Assembly: GCA_028280885.1 (NCBI GenBank)
Contig: JANQKY010000085.1
Location: forward strand, 1 to 64,000
Direction: 5' to 3'
DNA length: 64,000 nucleotides
Source of the DNA: Tepidamorphus sp.
GTDB lineage: Bacteria > Pseudomonadota > Alphaproteobacteria > Rhizobiales > Tepidamorphaceae
Part shown: one piece after another, positions 41,654 to 51,314 of the stretch
How positions within the stretch are numbered: position 1 is the stretch's first letter
Layout of the letters: each line of letters opens with the position of its first letter
Notes under the pieces: model-generated
Told to the model about the DNA's origin: nothing
The model's database searches: none
What the model saw: the letters and a program-made list of their open reading frames with translations, nothing else
Position numbers and translations under genes: made by a program

Positions 41654-42871
41654 ATGGGAGCTGAATCGAGCCATGTTGGGCAGGGTCCACTCGCGGATCT
41701 GCGCGTCATCGAGATGGGGCAATTGCTGGCCGGTCCGTTCTGCGGCCAGCTGATGGCGGATTTCGGCGCCGAGGTGATCAAGATCGAGCCGCCGGGCGCC
41801 GGCGATCCGATGCGCCAATGGGGCCGCGAGAAGCCGCACGGCAAGTCGCTGTGGTGGCCGGTGGTGGCGCGCAACAAGAAGTCGATCACGCTCAATCTGC
41901 GCGAGCCGGCCGGCCAGGAAATGGTGCGCGAGCTGGTCAGGACCGCCGACATCCTGATCGAGAATTTCCGGCCCGGCACCATGGAGCGCTGGAACCTCGG
42001 CTACGATGAGCTCGCCGAGATCAATCCGCGGCTGGTGATGGTCCGCGTCACCGGCTTCGGCCAGTCGGGCCCCTATGCGCGGCGCGCTGGCTATGGCTCG
42101 ATCGGCGAGGCGATGGGCGGCCTGCGCTATGTCGTCGGCGATCCCTCGACGCCGCCCTCGCGTATGGGCATCTCGATCGGCGACGAACTCGCCGCCGTCC
42201 ATGCCTGCATGGGCGCGCTGATGGCGATCCACGCGCGCGAACGCACCGGGCGCGGCCAGATCGTCGACAGCGCGATCTACGAGGCGGTCCTCAACATGAT
42301 GGAAAGCCTGATCACCGAATTCGATGTCGCAGGTTATGTGCGCGAGCGCACCGGCGCGATCCTGCCGAACGTCTCTCCCTCCAACGTCTTCGAGACGGCC
42401 GATAACAAGCTGCTGGTGATCGGCGCCAATCAGGACACGGTCTTCAAGCGGCTCGCGGACGCGATGGGCCGGCCGGAACTGGCCGAGGACGAGCGCTATG
42501 CGACGCATTCGGCGCGCGGCGACTATCAGGAAGAGCTCGACGGTCTGATCAACGACTGGACGAAGACGATCGAGCTTGAGCCGCTCGAAGCGCTTCTCAA
42601 CGAGCATGGCGTGCCCTGCGGCCTGATCTACAAGGCCGAGGACATGCTGGAGGACCCGCATTTCAAGGCGCGCGAGGCGATCATCGAGGTCGAGCATCCC
42701 CAGTTCGGGCCGATCCGGATGCAGAATGTCGCCCCGCGCCTGTCGGAGACGCCGGGCGCCGTGCGTCATGTCGGCCCCGAACTCGGCGAACACAACGACT
42801 ATGTCTATGGTGACGTTCTCGACCTGTCGGACGAGCGGCGGGCGGAACTGAAGGAAGCCGGTATTATCTGA
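41654..42871 (+). CDS. CaiB/BaiF family III CoA-transferase
   Basis: 405 residues. DLRVIEMGQLLAGPFCGQLM, FGAEVIKIEPPGAGDPMR, VRELVRTADILIENFRPGTM and GFGQSGPYARRAGYG are the standard family III segments; the catalytic aspartate sits in MGISIGDELAAVHA. Moves CoA between carboxylic acids. It probably activates the acid that the divergent HMG-CoA-lyase-type enzyme cleaves. Start ATG 41654 is chosen because AAGGGGAGCCG lies just ahead; the frame also opens at GTG 41603 without a ribosome site. Confidence 0.9.
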   Translation: MGAESSHVGQGPLADLRVIEMGQLLAGPFCGQLMADFGAEVIKIEPPGAGDPMRQWGREKPHGKSLWWPVVARNKKSITLNLREPAGQEMVRELVRTADILIENFRPGTMERWNLGYDELAEINPRLVMVRVTGFGQSGPYARRAGYGSIGEAMGGLRYVVGDPSTPPSRMGISIGDELAAVHACMGALMAIHARERTGRGQIVDSAIYEAVLNMMESLITEFDVAGYVRERTGAILPNVSPSNVFETADNKLLVIGANQDTVFKRLADAMGRPELAEDERYATHSARGDYQEELDGLINDWTKTIELEPLEALLNEHGVPCGLIYKAEDMLEDPHFKAREAIIEVEHPQFGPIRMQNVAPRLSETPGAVRHVGPELGEHNDYVYGDVLDLSDERRAELKEAGII

Positions 42872-42917
42872 TCGCAGAAGGGGCGGCCAAGACCCGAAGC
42901 GGGGGAGCGCAAGGCCC

Positions 42918-43796
42918 ATGGACCGGGGCGATGCGGACGACAGAATGCAGTTCCTGACCGTCGGCGAAGCCGCGGTTCGGCTTGGTCTGTCGCGCATGCG
43001 CATCCGGGAGGCGGCCGCAAGCGGCGTCCTGCCGAGCCTGCGCGACAACGAGGGACGGCTGCGCATCGACCTGTCCGGGGTTGCGCGCAACGGCGCCGGC
43101 ATGGCCTCGCCATCCCCCGATACCGATCCGAAAACGCTGATCTCGCTGCTGTTCGACGAAATCGAGGACCTGCAGGCCGATCTCGCGGCGGGCAGCGCCC
43201 GCGAGCAACAGCTTTCCGGGCTTGCCGCCCGGCAGAATGAGGCGCTCGACCGGGCCGAGGCTGCGCTTGACGACGCGGAGGAAGCAAAACGTCGCCTCTC
43301 CGACCTGCTCGACCGCGCGCTTCAGCATCTGGAAGCCGACCTGTCCGCCCGCGAGCGCCTGTCGGGTGTCGCCGACCGCGCGACCGGGCTGCTCGAGGGG
43401 ACCGGCGACCGGCTGGAGACGAGCCTTGCCCAGTCGGCGCGGTTCGAACGGCTGCTCGCGCGCGCTTTGGAGGTGGCCGAGACGGCCGGGCAGGGCGGTG
43501 GCGATGAAGCGCTGGAAGGGGCCGTCGACAAGGCGATTGCCCTGCTCGATCAGGCGACCGGCCGCGCCGAGGCGGCCCAGGCCGCCGGCCGGCAGACCGA
43601 AGGCATGCTGGAGCGGGCGCTTGCCGCGGGCGAGCGCCTGGAAAGGGAAGTCGCCGACCGCGACGCCCGGATCGCTGAACAGGCCGAGACCGTCGACAGC
43701 GTCCTGGCCCTGTCGGAACGGGCGGTCGCGATTGCTGGGGAGGGCACGGGACAAGCGAAGAAGCGGGGCTTCTTCCGGCGATTGTTCGGGTTTTAG
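42918..43796 (+). CDS. HTH protein with long coiled coil and amphipathic C-terminus
   Basis: 292 residues. Residues 11-55 (FLTVGEAAVRLGLSRMRIRE, then SGVLPSLRDNEGRLRIDLSG) form an excisionase/MerR-like winged helix. Residues 75-270 are almost uninterrupted Ala/Leu/Glu/Arg-rich coiled coil, with recurring LLxRAL blocks. The end is GQAKKRGFFRRLFGF, a basic-aromatic tail that could sit on a membrane or bind a partner. Such designs occur in DNA-organising, plasmid or phage regulatory proteins. I do not recognise a named family. It lies 46 bp after the CoA-transferase and 60 bp before hyuA, in the same direction, so co-transcription is likely. Confidence 0.72.
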   Translation: MDRGDADDRMQFLTVGEAAVRLGLSRMRIREAAASGVLPSLRDNEGRLRIDLSGVARNGAGMASPSPDTDPKTLISLLFDEIEDLQADLAAGSAREQQLSGLAARQNEALDRAEAALDDAEEAKRRLSDLLDRALQHLEADLSARERLSGVADRATGLLEGTGDRLETSLAQSARFERLLARALEVAETAGQGGGDEALEGAVDKAIALLDQATGRAEAAQAAGRQTEGMLERALAAGERLEREVADRDARIAEQAETVDSVLALSERAVAIAGEGTGQAKKRGFFRRLFGF

Positions 43797-43856
43797 AGGA
43801 TCAAGACGGCGGGGCGACCCGCGGACAAAGAGTTGTGGTGGAAGGATAACAACGCG

Positions 43857-46067
43857 ATGGCGGGAACGGACGACCTGATAAAGCACTACGAAGACCGGCT
43901 TGCCGCCTTCGAGGAACGGCTGCGGCGCATCGAGGAAAGCGCCGGCCAGCCGGTCGCGGCGACCCGGCCGGGCCTCGCCCGCACCCGCGCCGGCACCGGA
44001 TTGCGCCTCGGCGTCGATGTCGGCGGCACCTTCACAGACCTGTTGCTGCTCGATGAACGAAACGGCCGCACCTATACAGCCAAGGTCCCCTCGACGCCGC
44101 AGGACAGTTCGGTCGGCGTGTTGAACGGCATCGAGAAGATCTGCGCGTCGGCTGGCATCGCGCCTTCCGACATCACCGAGGTGATGCACGGCACGACGGT
44201 TGCCACCAACACGGTGCTAACCGGCTCCGGCGCGCTGGTCGGGCTGGTCACCACCAAGGGCTACAAGGACGTGTTGCAGATCGCCCGGTCCTATGTGCCA
44301 GGCGGCCTGGGCGGCTGGGTGATCTGGAACAAGACGCCGCCGCTTGCCCCGCTCGAACTCACCATCGAGGCCGACGAGCGCATGGACGCGCGCGGCGAGG
44401 TGCTGGTGCCGCTCGACGAGCGCGCAATCCGCGAGCGCCTGAAGGTGCTTCTGGAAAGCGGCATCGAGGCGCTGACCATCGCGCTGTTCAACTCCTACGC
44501 CAACGATGCGCACGAAAAGCGCATCGCCGAGATCGCCCGCAGCATCCGGCCCGATATCCCGGTCTCGACCTCGGCCGCGATCATGCCGGAGATGTACGAA
44601 TACGAGCGCACCGAGACGACGGTGGTGAACTCCTATGTGCGCCCGGTCGTCTCCAAATACGTCTCCAACCTGCAGGGCGAGTTGAAGCGGCGCATGGGCA
44701 ACGGCGTGCTGTTGCAGATCCTGCGCTCAGACGGTGGCCTGTCGTCGGCCCAGGCCGCGATGGACCAGCCGGTCAACCTGTTGATGTCCGGCCCCGCCGG
44801 CGGCGTCTCCGGCGCGCTGTGGATCGCCAAGCAGGCCGCGTTCGACAACCTCCTGACCTTCGACATGGGCGGCACCTCGACCGACGTCGCGCTGATCGAG
44901 AAGTCGGTCGCCCGCACCCGGCGCGAGACCCGCGTCGGCGACGTCACCGTCCGCGCTCCGTCGATCGACGTGCGCACGGTCGGCGCCGGCGGCGGCTCGA
45001 TCGCCTATGTTCCGGACCTGACCAAGGCGCTGCGCGTCGGCCCGCAATCGGCCGGCGCCGATCCGGGACCGGCGGCCTACAAGAAGGGCGGCGAGGAACC
45101 GACGGTGACCGATGCCAATGTCGTGCTCGGCTATCTGCCCTCGGATGCCCGGCTCGGCGGCGACATGGAGATCAGCCGCGATCTGGCGGTGAAGGCGGTG
45201 ACGAAAATCTCCGACGCGCTGTCGATCTCGGTGGAGGAGGCCGCCGAGGGCATCATCCGCATCGTCAACGAGAACATGGTCGGCGCGCTGCGGCTGGTCT
45301 CCGTCGAACAGGGCTACGACCCGCGCGATTTCGCCCTGATCGGCTTCGGCGGGGCGGGCCCGTTGCATGCCAATGCGCTCGCCCGGCTGATGAATTCCTG
45401 GCCGGCGATCATCCCGCCGGGTCCGGGCGTGCTGTGCGCCTATGGCGATGCGACGACGCGCCTGCGCAACGAGGCGAGCCAGACCTATGTCACCCGCGTC
45501 GCCGCGACGACTGATGCCAAGATCGCCGACATGCTGAAAGACCTGGAGCGGAGCGCGGCCACGGACCTCACGGCGGAAGGCGTCGCCGGGGATGAGCAGG
45601 AAACGCTCTACCAGATCGACATCCGCTATCACGGCCAGGGCATGAAGCTGACGGTCGACGTGACGCCCGAGGACTTCGCCCGCGACGGCCTTACCGGCAT
45701 CACCAGCCGCTTCGACTCAGAACACGAGCAGCTCTTCACCTTCGCGCTCGACGCCGAGCACGAGATCGTCGGGCTTCGGGCCGTGGTGCAGGGCGCGGAG
45801 AAGCAGTTCATCAATTCCGAGACCCGGCATGCCGGCACGGATGCGAGCGCGGCGCGTGTGCACGCGACCCGGATCTTCGCCGACGACGAATGGCGCGACG
45901 CGCATGTCTACGACCGGTCGAAACTGGTGCCCGGCAACCGCATCACCGGACCGGCGATCGTCACCGAGATGGATTCCACCTCGCTGATCCTGCCGGGCCA
46001 TGTCGGCATCGTCGATAACGTCGCGAACATACTGATCTGGCCCGAGGGCCATCCGAAGGCGCAGTGA
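43857..46067 (+). CDS. hyuA: Hydantoinase/oxoprolinase A-type subunit (N-methylhydantoinase A family)
   Basis: 736 residues. An N-terminal tag, residues 5-30 (HYEDRLAAFEERLRRIEES), predicted coiled coil, precedes the catalytic body. From residue 50: LRLGVDVGGTFTDLLLLD (ATP/phosphate loop, actin-like fold), MHGTTVATNTVL, DMGGTSTDVALI, and GGAGPLHANALA. The A subunit performs ATP-dependent opening of hydantoin-type rings with the B subunit. ATG 43857 follows GGAAGGATAACAACGCG; TTG 43833 would add eight residues. HyuB starts 13 bp after the stop. Neighbouring amidase suggests an N-carbamoyl product. Confidence 0.92.
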   Translation: MAGTDDLIKHYEDRLAAFEERLRRIEESAGQPVAATRPGLARTRAGTGLRLGVDVGGTFTDLLLLDERNGRTYTAKVPSTPQDSSVGVLNGIEKICASAGIAPSDITEVMHGTTVATNTVLTGSGALVGLVTTKGYKDVLQIARSYVPGGLGGWVIWNKTPPLAPLELTIEADERMDARGEVLVPLDERAIRERLKVLLESGIEALTIALFNSYANDAHEKRIAEIARSIRPDIPVSTSAAIMPEMYEYERTETTVVNSYVRPVVSKYVSNLQGELKRRMGNGVLLQILRSDGGLSSAQAAMDQPVNLLMSGPAGGVSGALWIAKQAAFDNLLTFDMGGTSTDVALIEKSVARTRRETRVGDVTVRAPSIDVRTVGAGGGSIAYVPDLTKALRVGPQSAGADPGPAAYKKGGEEPTVTDANVVLGYLPSDARLGGDMEISRDLAVKAVTKISDALSISVEEAAEGIIRIVNENMVGALRLVSVEQGYDPRDFALIGFGGAGPLHANALARLMNSWPAIIPPGPGVLCAYGDATTRLRNEASQTYVTRVAATTDAKIADMLKDLERSAATDLTAEGVAGDEQETLYQIDIRYHGQGMKLTVDVTPEDFARDGLTGITSRFDSEHEQLFTFALDAEHEIVGLRAVVQGAEKQFINSETRHAGTDASAARVHATRIFADDEWRDAHVYDRSKLVPGNRITGPAIVTEMDSTSLILPGHVGIVDNVANILIWPEGHPKAQ

Positions 46068-46080
46068 GGGGGATAAGGTC

Positions 46081-47961
46081 ATGACAGCCAAAATCATCGA
46101 AGCGAACCCGACCCCGTTTTCCCGCGTCGCGGTCGATCCGATCACCCTCGACATCGTCGAGAACGCCCTGCGCAACGCCCGCAACGAGATGGACGCGGTG
46201 CTGTTCCGCACCGCCATGAGCCCGGGCATCCGCGAGCAGCACGACGCCTTCCCGATGATCGCCAACCAGGAAGGCAAGATGGTCGTCGGCCAGTTCGGCT
46301 CCTTCCTCTACGGTTTCATCAACGGCTATGACGGCGAGATCGAGGATGGCGACATCTTCATCACCAACGACCCTTATTCCTGCAACGGCGCGGTCAGTCA
46401 CTTAAACGACTGGCTGATGATGATGCCGATATTCCACGAGGGCCGGCTGGTCTCGTGGGCCGCCATGTTCGGCCACATGACCGATGTCGGCGGCAAGGTG
46501 CCGGGCTCGCTGCCGACGGACGCCAAGATGATCTACGAGGAAGGCCTGATCGTGCCGCCGACCAAGATCTACCGGCAGGGCGGGCTTCAGGACGAGATCC
46601 TGAACATCATGCTGCACAACACCCGCATGCCGGAGTGGAACAAGTCGGACTTCTTCGCGATCATCGCGGCCTTGCGGCTCGCCGAGCGCCGGGTGCGCGA
46701 GAATATCGAGCGCTTCGGCCCCGACACCTACATCTCGGCGATGTGGGACATGCTCGACCGCAACAAGCAGGCGATGGGCGCGATCATCCAGATGATCATC
46801 CCCGAAGGCGATCACAAGGCCTATTTCGAGGACTGGATCGACGACGACGGCATGGGCAACGGCCCCTACAAGATCGCCTGCACGCTGCATCGCGAGGGCC
46901 AGGTCGCCAAGTTCGATTTCTCCGCCTCCGACCCGCAGAGCTATTCCTCGATCAACTTCCTGTTGAACGAGGAAATGTTCAAGATGTTCTTCGGGGCCTT
47001 CACGATCAACCTGTTCGACCCGCAGATCCTGTTCAACGACGGCTTCTACGACCTGATCGAGGTGCATATTCCCGAAGGCTCGATCCTGAAGCCGAAGAAG
47101 CCGGCGGCGTTGTCCTGCCGCACCCATATGCTTGGCCGAATCTTTGACCTGATGGGCGGACTGCTCGGCCAGGGCGCGCCGGAGGCGCTGAACGCGGCCG
47201 GCTTCTCCGACAGCCCGCATTTTATGTATTCGGGCTTCGACAGAAACGGCGAGTGGTACCAGCTCTTCCAGATCGGCTTCGGCGGCATTCCCGGTCGGCC
47301 CGCGGGCGACGGACCGGACGGCCATTCGCTGTGGCCGGCCTTCACCAACGTGCCGAACGAGTTCCTGGAGGCTTACTTTCCGCTGCGCATCCGCGAATAC
47401 GCGACCATCCCCGATTCCGGCGGCGCCGGCCTGCATCGCGGCGGCAACGGCATCACAATCGCCTACGAGATGACGGAGAAGGGCGAGATCTCGATCCATG
47501 ACGACCGCTGGCTGACCTATCCCTGGGGCGTCAATGGCGGCGAGCCGGGCATGCGCTCGACCAAGCGGCTGAAGCGCACCGACGGCTCGGAGGAGAACAT
47601 CCCGTCGAAATGCGACCGCATCGCCGTCAATCCGGGCGACATCCTCTACTTCAACACCTGGGGCGGCGGTGGCTGGGGCGATCCCCTGAAACGCGATGCC
47701 GAGCTGGTGCTCGCCGACGTCAAGCGCGGCCTCGTCTCCGAGGACGGCGCCAAGCGCTATGGCGTCGTCGTCTCCCGCGGCAATCTCGATACGCGGGCGA
47801 CAGAATCCTTGCGCAGGCAGATGGCGGCGAAGGCGGGCGAGGGCCAGCTCTTCAACCGCGGCTTCGAGACGATCGCCGAACTGAAGAACCGCGCCAGGCG
47901 GGAGACGGGCTTCGAGCCGCCGGTCGATCCCGTCTTCCATGGTGCGGCGGCAGCGGAGTAG
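46081..47961 (+). CDS. hyuB: Hydantoinase B-type subunit
   Basis: 626 residues. Partner of HyuA in ATP-dependent hydantoinase or oxoprolinase activity. RVAVDPITLDIVENALRNAR, SPGIREQHDAFPMI, FITNDPYSCNGAVSHLND, GHMTDVGGKVPGSL, and GDILYFNTWGGGGWGDPLKR at the C-terminus are all characteristic. ATG 46081 follows GAGGGGGATAAGG. Immediately followed by the amidase gene (five-base gap). Confidence 0.92.
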   Translation: MTAKIIEANPTPFSRVAVDPITLDIVENALRNARNEMDAVLFRTAMSPGIREQHDAFPMIANQEGKMVVGQFGSFLYGFINGYDGEIEDGDIFITNDPYSCNGAVSHLNDWLMMMPIFHEGRLVSWAAMFGHMTDVGGKVPGSLPTDAKMIYEEGLIVPPTKIYRQGGLQDEILNIMLHNTRMPEWNKSDFFAIIAALRLAERRVRENIERFGPDTYISAMWDMLDRNKQAMGAIIQMIIPEGDHKAYFEDWIDDDGMGNGPYKIACTLHREGQVAKFDFSASDPQSYSSINFLLNEEMFKMFFGAFTINLFDPQILFNDGFYDLIEVHIPEGSILKPKKPAALSCRTHMLGRIFDLMGGLLGQGAPEALNAAGFSDSPHFMYSGFDRNGEWYQLFQIGFGGIPGRPAGDGPDGHSLWPAFTNVPNEFLEAYFPLRIREYATIPDSGGAGLHRGGNGITIAYEMTEKGEISIHDDRWLTYPWGVNGGEPGMRSTKRLKRTDGSEENIPSKCDRIAVNPGDILYFNTWGGGGWGDPLKRDAELVLADVKRGLVSEDGAKRYGVVVSRGNLDTRATESLRRQMAAKAGEGQLFNRGFETIAELKNRARRETGFEPPVDPVFHGAAAAE

Positions 47962-47965
47962 GGCG

Positions 47966-48619
47966 ATGACCGAAACACTTGACCAGAACTATGCCCGCGC
48001 CGGCTATCACGCCCATCAGCATTGGGGCAGCCGGCCCGCGCTGATCCTGATCGATTTCGCGATGGCCTATTTCGATCCCGAAGCGCCGATGTTCGGCGGC
48101 GAGGGCTGCCAGACCGCGCTGGACAATGCCGCCCGGCTCGCGCCGGTCGCGCGCAAGGCCGGCATCCCGGTCGTCTTCACGGAGGTGAAGTATCAGCCGG
48201 GCGGTGCCGATGGCGGCGCGTTCTACGCCAAGGTGCCCGCACTTGCCTGCTTCGATGCCGACACGCCGACGCAGAAGCTCGCTCCGCCGCTTCAGGTCGA
48301 GGACGGTGATTTTCTGATCTCGAAGCAATATCCCAGCGGCTTCTTCGGCACCTCGCTTAGCCCGACGCTGAACTGGCTGAAGGTCGATACGCTGCTGCTG
48401 ACCGGCGTCACCACGTCCGGCTGCGTCCGCGCGACCTGTATCGATTCCATCAGCCACGGCTTCGTCACCCTCGTCGTCGAGGACGCTGTCGGCGACCGCG
48501 CCGAGGCGCCGCACAAGGCCAATCTCTACGACATGAGCGCGAAATACGCCGACCTGCTCTCCACCGACGATGCGATTGCCTACCTGCAAAGACTGAAAAC
48601 AAACCAACCGGAGGACTGA
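47966..48619 (+). CDS. Isochorismatase-family hydrolase (N-carbamoylsarcosine amidase-like)
   Basis: 217 residues. Cysteine hydrolase: ALILIDFAMAYFD has the catalytic Asp, VVFTEVKYQPGG the Lys, and LTGVTTSGCVRATCIDSI the nucleophilic Cys with the preceding cis-peptide. The overall form and length are like N-carbamoylsarcosine amidohydrolase, which releases ammonia and CO2 from the N-carbamoyl product of N-methylhydantoinase in creatinine breakdown. Following HyuAB, it would complete hydantoin-to-amino-acid conversion; the exact substrate is inferred. ATG 47966 has GGAGTAGGGCG ahead. Confidence 0.85.
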   Translation: MTETLDQNYARAGYHAHQHWGSRPALILIDFAMAYFDPEAPMFGGEGCQTALDNAARLAPVARKAGIPVVFTEVKYQPGGADGGAFYAKVPALACFDADTPTQKLAPPLQVEDGDFLISKQYPSGFFGTSLSPTLNWLKVDTLLLTGVTTSGCVRATCIDSISHGFVTLVVEDAVGDRAEAPHKANLYDMSAKYADLLSTDDAIAYLQRLKTNQPED

Positions 48620-48623
48620 CACC

Positions 48624-49724
48624 ATGAAGACGCTATTGACGACCGCCCTTGCGGCCGGCGCGCTGGCCGCCACCGCGCTCACCGGCCCCGCCTTCGCCGA
48701 TGTCGAGAAGGCCAAGGCGCTGATCGAGAAATACAGCAAGCTGCCGAGCTTCGAGGCGCCCGGACCGGCCTTCGACGCCAAGGCCTGCATGGCCGACAAG
48801 AAGATGTTCGTCATCCCGCTGACCAATGCCAATCCGTTCAACGCGGCGATCAGCCAGGGCTTCGTCGACGCCGCCGAGATCGTCGGCTTCGAACTGCGCG
48901 ACTGGGAGACCCAGATGGACCCGGCCGGCTGGATCCAGGGCATCAACACCGCCGTCGCCGAGGGCTACGACCTGATCGACCTGCAGGGCGGCCTGCCGCC
49001 GGAATTCGTCCAGCCGCAGATCATGGAGGCCCGCAACGCCGGCACCAAGGTGACCGCGACCCATAACTGGGACGCGACGACGCAAGCGATCCCGGACTTC
49101 ATGGACAGCGCCGCCAACACCGACTACGTCACCGTCGGCGAGATCATCGCCGCCTGGGCGATCGCCCAGACCGACGGCAACGTCAACGCGCTCGTCCTCG
49201 GCCCCGACGAGATCACCCCGACGGCGCCGCTGCGCGATGCGATCCTGACCTATCTGAAGGCCAACTGCCCGGACTGCAAGGCGACCTATATCAACGTGCC
49301 CGTCACCGAGTGGGCGACCAAGGGCCAGCCGGCGGTGCAGAACGCGCTGCTTGCCGATCCGACCATCAACTATGTGTTGCCGGTCTACGATTCCATGGCG
49401 CAATTCATCGTTCCGGCGATCCAGATCGCCGGCTCGGATGCCAAGATCGTCAGCTATAACGGCACGCCCTTCGTGCTCGACATGATGCGCGACGGCGATA
49501 TCGTCGAAATGAATGTCGGCGAGAGCCTCGGCTGGGTCGGCATGGCCGGCACGGACGCCAATATGCGGCTCCTGTGCGGGCTCGACCCGGTCACCAAGCT
49601 CAACACGCCGGCCTATATCTTCACCGATGCCAATGTCGAAACCGCCGGCAATCCGGCGACCTTCAACGACGGTTACGGCGATGTCCACATCGAGGGCTTC
49701 AAGAAGCTCTGGGGCATCGAGTGA
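48624..49724 (+). CDS. RbsB-type periplasmic substrate-binding protein
   Basis: 366 residues. Signal peptide LLTTALAAGALAATALTGPA, cleaved near AFA-DVE. The mature part is a type I periplasmic binding protein (Peripla_BP_4): MFVIPLTNANPFNAAISQGF, WIQGINTAVAEGYDLIDLQG, INYVLPVYDSMAQFIVPAIQ. Ligand unknown; the operon suggests a hydantoin, carbamoyl amino acid or nucleobase-like compound rather than a sugar. ATG 48624 follows CCGGAGGACTGACACC. The stop overlaps the ATPase start (GTGA). Confidence 0.88.
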   Translation: MKTLLTTALAAGALAATALTGPAFADVEKAKALIEKYSKLPSFEAPGPAFDAKACMADKKMFVIPLTNANPFNAAISQGFVDAAEIVGFELRDWETQMDPAGWIQGINTAVAEGYDLIDLQGGLPPEFVQPQIMEARNAGTKVTATHNWDATTQAIPDFMDSAANTDYVTVGEIIAAWAIAQTDGNVNALVLGPDEITPTAPLRDAILTYLKANCPDCKATYINVPVTEWATKGQPAVQNALLADPTINYVLPVYDSMAQFIVPAIQIAGSDAKIVSYNGTPFVLDMMRDGDIVEMNVGESLGWVGMAGTDANMRLLCGLDPVTKLNTPAYIFTDANVETAGNPATFNDGYGDVHIEGFKKLWGIE

Positions 49725-51298
49725 GCCAGGCGGCTCAACTGCGCCGCGCTCCGGATGGGGGCGCGGCGCTTGACATCCGCCACCTCTCCAAGCGCTTCGG
49801 CGGCGCGCGGGCGCTCGAGGACGTTTCCTTGAGCGTCGCGCGCGGCGAGGTGCACGGCCTGCTCGGCTCGAACGGCTCGGGCAAGTCGACCCTGATCAAG
49901 GTGCTGGCCGGCTTCCATACCCCGGAGCCGGGCGCCGAAGTGCGGCTCTATGGCGAGGCACTGCCGCTGCCGATCCCGGGGCCGGAAGTCAGGGCGCGCG
50001 GGCTTGCCTTCGTCCATCAGCATCTCGGCCTGATCCCGTCGCTGTCGGTCACCGAGAACCTCTATCTCGGCCAACTCGCCAATGCCGACGACTGGGCGAT
50101 CAACTGGCCGCGTCTCAATGCCCAGGCAGCCGACGTGTTCCGCCGCTTCGACCTGCCGCTTGATCCGCATGCGCCGGTCGCCGCCCTGTCGGCGGTGCAG
50201 CAGGCGCTGCTTGCGATCGTTCGCGCCTACGAGGATATCCGCCACGCCAGCGAAGACCACGCCGACCGGCCCGGCGTGCTGATCCTCGACGAGCCGACCC
50301 CCTTCCTGCCGCGCACCGGCGTCGAGCAGCTGTTCCGGCTGATCCGCCGCTGCACCGATACCGGCGCCAGCGTTATCTTCGTCAGCCACGATGTCGACGA
50401 GGTGCGCGAGATCACCGACCGCGCGACCATCCTACGCGACGGCCATCTGATCGACACCGTGGTGACCGCCGATACCGGCCACGACGCCTTCGTCGAGCGG
50501 ATCATCGGCAAGAGCCTCGGCGCCTATCACGGCGAGGCCAGGACCCATGCGGCGACCGGCACCGCCGCCGAAATCCGCGCCGCAGCGGGACCGGGCGTCG
50601 GGCCGGTCGATCTCGATATCGGGTCCGGCGAGATCCTGGGCCTGACCGGTCTGATCGGCTCGGGCTTCGATGCCCTGCCGGCGATCCTCTACGGCGCCCG
50701 CGAGGGGGCCTCCGGCAGGATGACGCTGGAGGGCCGCCCCATCGACCTGTCCCATTTCACGCCCGAACTGGCGATGGCCAACGACATCGCCTATCTGCCC
50801 GCCGACCGGCTCGGCGAGGCCGGCATCGGCTCGCTGTCGGTCGGCGACAATGTCGCGATGCCGGTCTTCGACAAGCTGCGCGGCGTGCTCGGCCTGACGA
50901 CGCGGGCGATCGAGGCCCATGCCGGAACGCTTGGGGCTGCCGCGGGCGTCAAGCCGAACGTGCCGGCCCTGCCGCTGTCGGCGCTGTCGGGCGGCAATGC
51001 CCAGAAGGCGCTGATGGCGAAATGGCTGCAGGTCTCGCCGCACCTGCTGTTGCTTGATGAGCCGACGCAAGGCGTCGATGTCGGCGCCCGCCAGCAGATC
51101 TGGGAGGCGCTCGACCGCACCGCCGGCGCCGGCTCGGCGATCCTGATCGCCTCGACCGACTATGACCAGCTTGCCGAGATCTGCCATCGCGTGCTGATCT
51201 TCGCGCGCGGGTCGATCGCGGCCGAGTTAACCGGTTCCGGCCTCACCAAGGACGCGATCGCCGAACACTGCTATCGTTCCATGAGCCGCTTTGCCTGA
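49721..51298 (+). CDS. RbsA-type double ATP-binding protein
   Basis: 525 residues with two ABC domains. First half: Walker A GSNGSGKST (about 45-53), signature position LSAVQQALLAIVRA (degenerate; LSxGQ expected), Walker B VLILDEPTPFLP, H-loop VIFVSHDVDEV. Second half: lacks a usual Walker A lysine (GLTGLIGSGFDALPA, normal for RbsA C-halves), signature LSGGNAQKALMAKW, Walker B LLLLDEPTQGVDVGA. GTG 49721 shares bases with the previous stop (GTGA), so translation is coupled; upstream in-frame sequence is antisense-like. Energises the importer with the flanking binding protein and permease. Confidence 0.9.
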   Translation: MSQAAQLRRAPDGGAALDIRHLSKRFGGARALEDVSLSVARGEVHGLLGSNGSGKSTLIKVLAGFHTPEPGAEVRLYGEALPLPIPGPEVRARGLAFVHQHLGLIPSLSVTENLYLGQLANADDWAINWPRLNAQAADVFRRFDLPLDPHAPVAALSAVQQALLAIVRAYEDIRHASEDHADRPGVLILDEPTPFLPRTGVEQLFRLIRRCTDTGASVIFVSHDVDEVREITDRATILRDGHLIDTVVTADTGHDAFVERIIGKSLGAYHGEARTHAATGTAAEIRAAAGPGVGPVDLDIGSGEILGLTGLIGSGFDALPAILYGAREGASGRMTLEGRPIDLSHFTPELAMANDIAYLPADRLGEAGIGSLSVGDNVAMPVFDKLRGVLGLTTRAIEAHAGTLGAAAGVKPNVPALPLSALSGGNAQKALMAKWLQVSPHLLLLDEPTQGVDVGARQQIWEALDRTAGAGSAILIASTDYDQLAEICHRVLIFARGSIAAELTGSGLTKDAIAEHCYRSMSRFA

Positions 51299-51314
51299 AG
51301 AGGACGTCGCAAGC

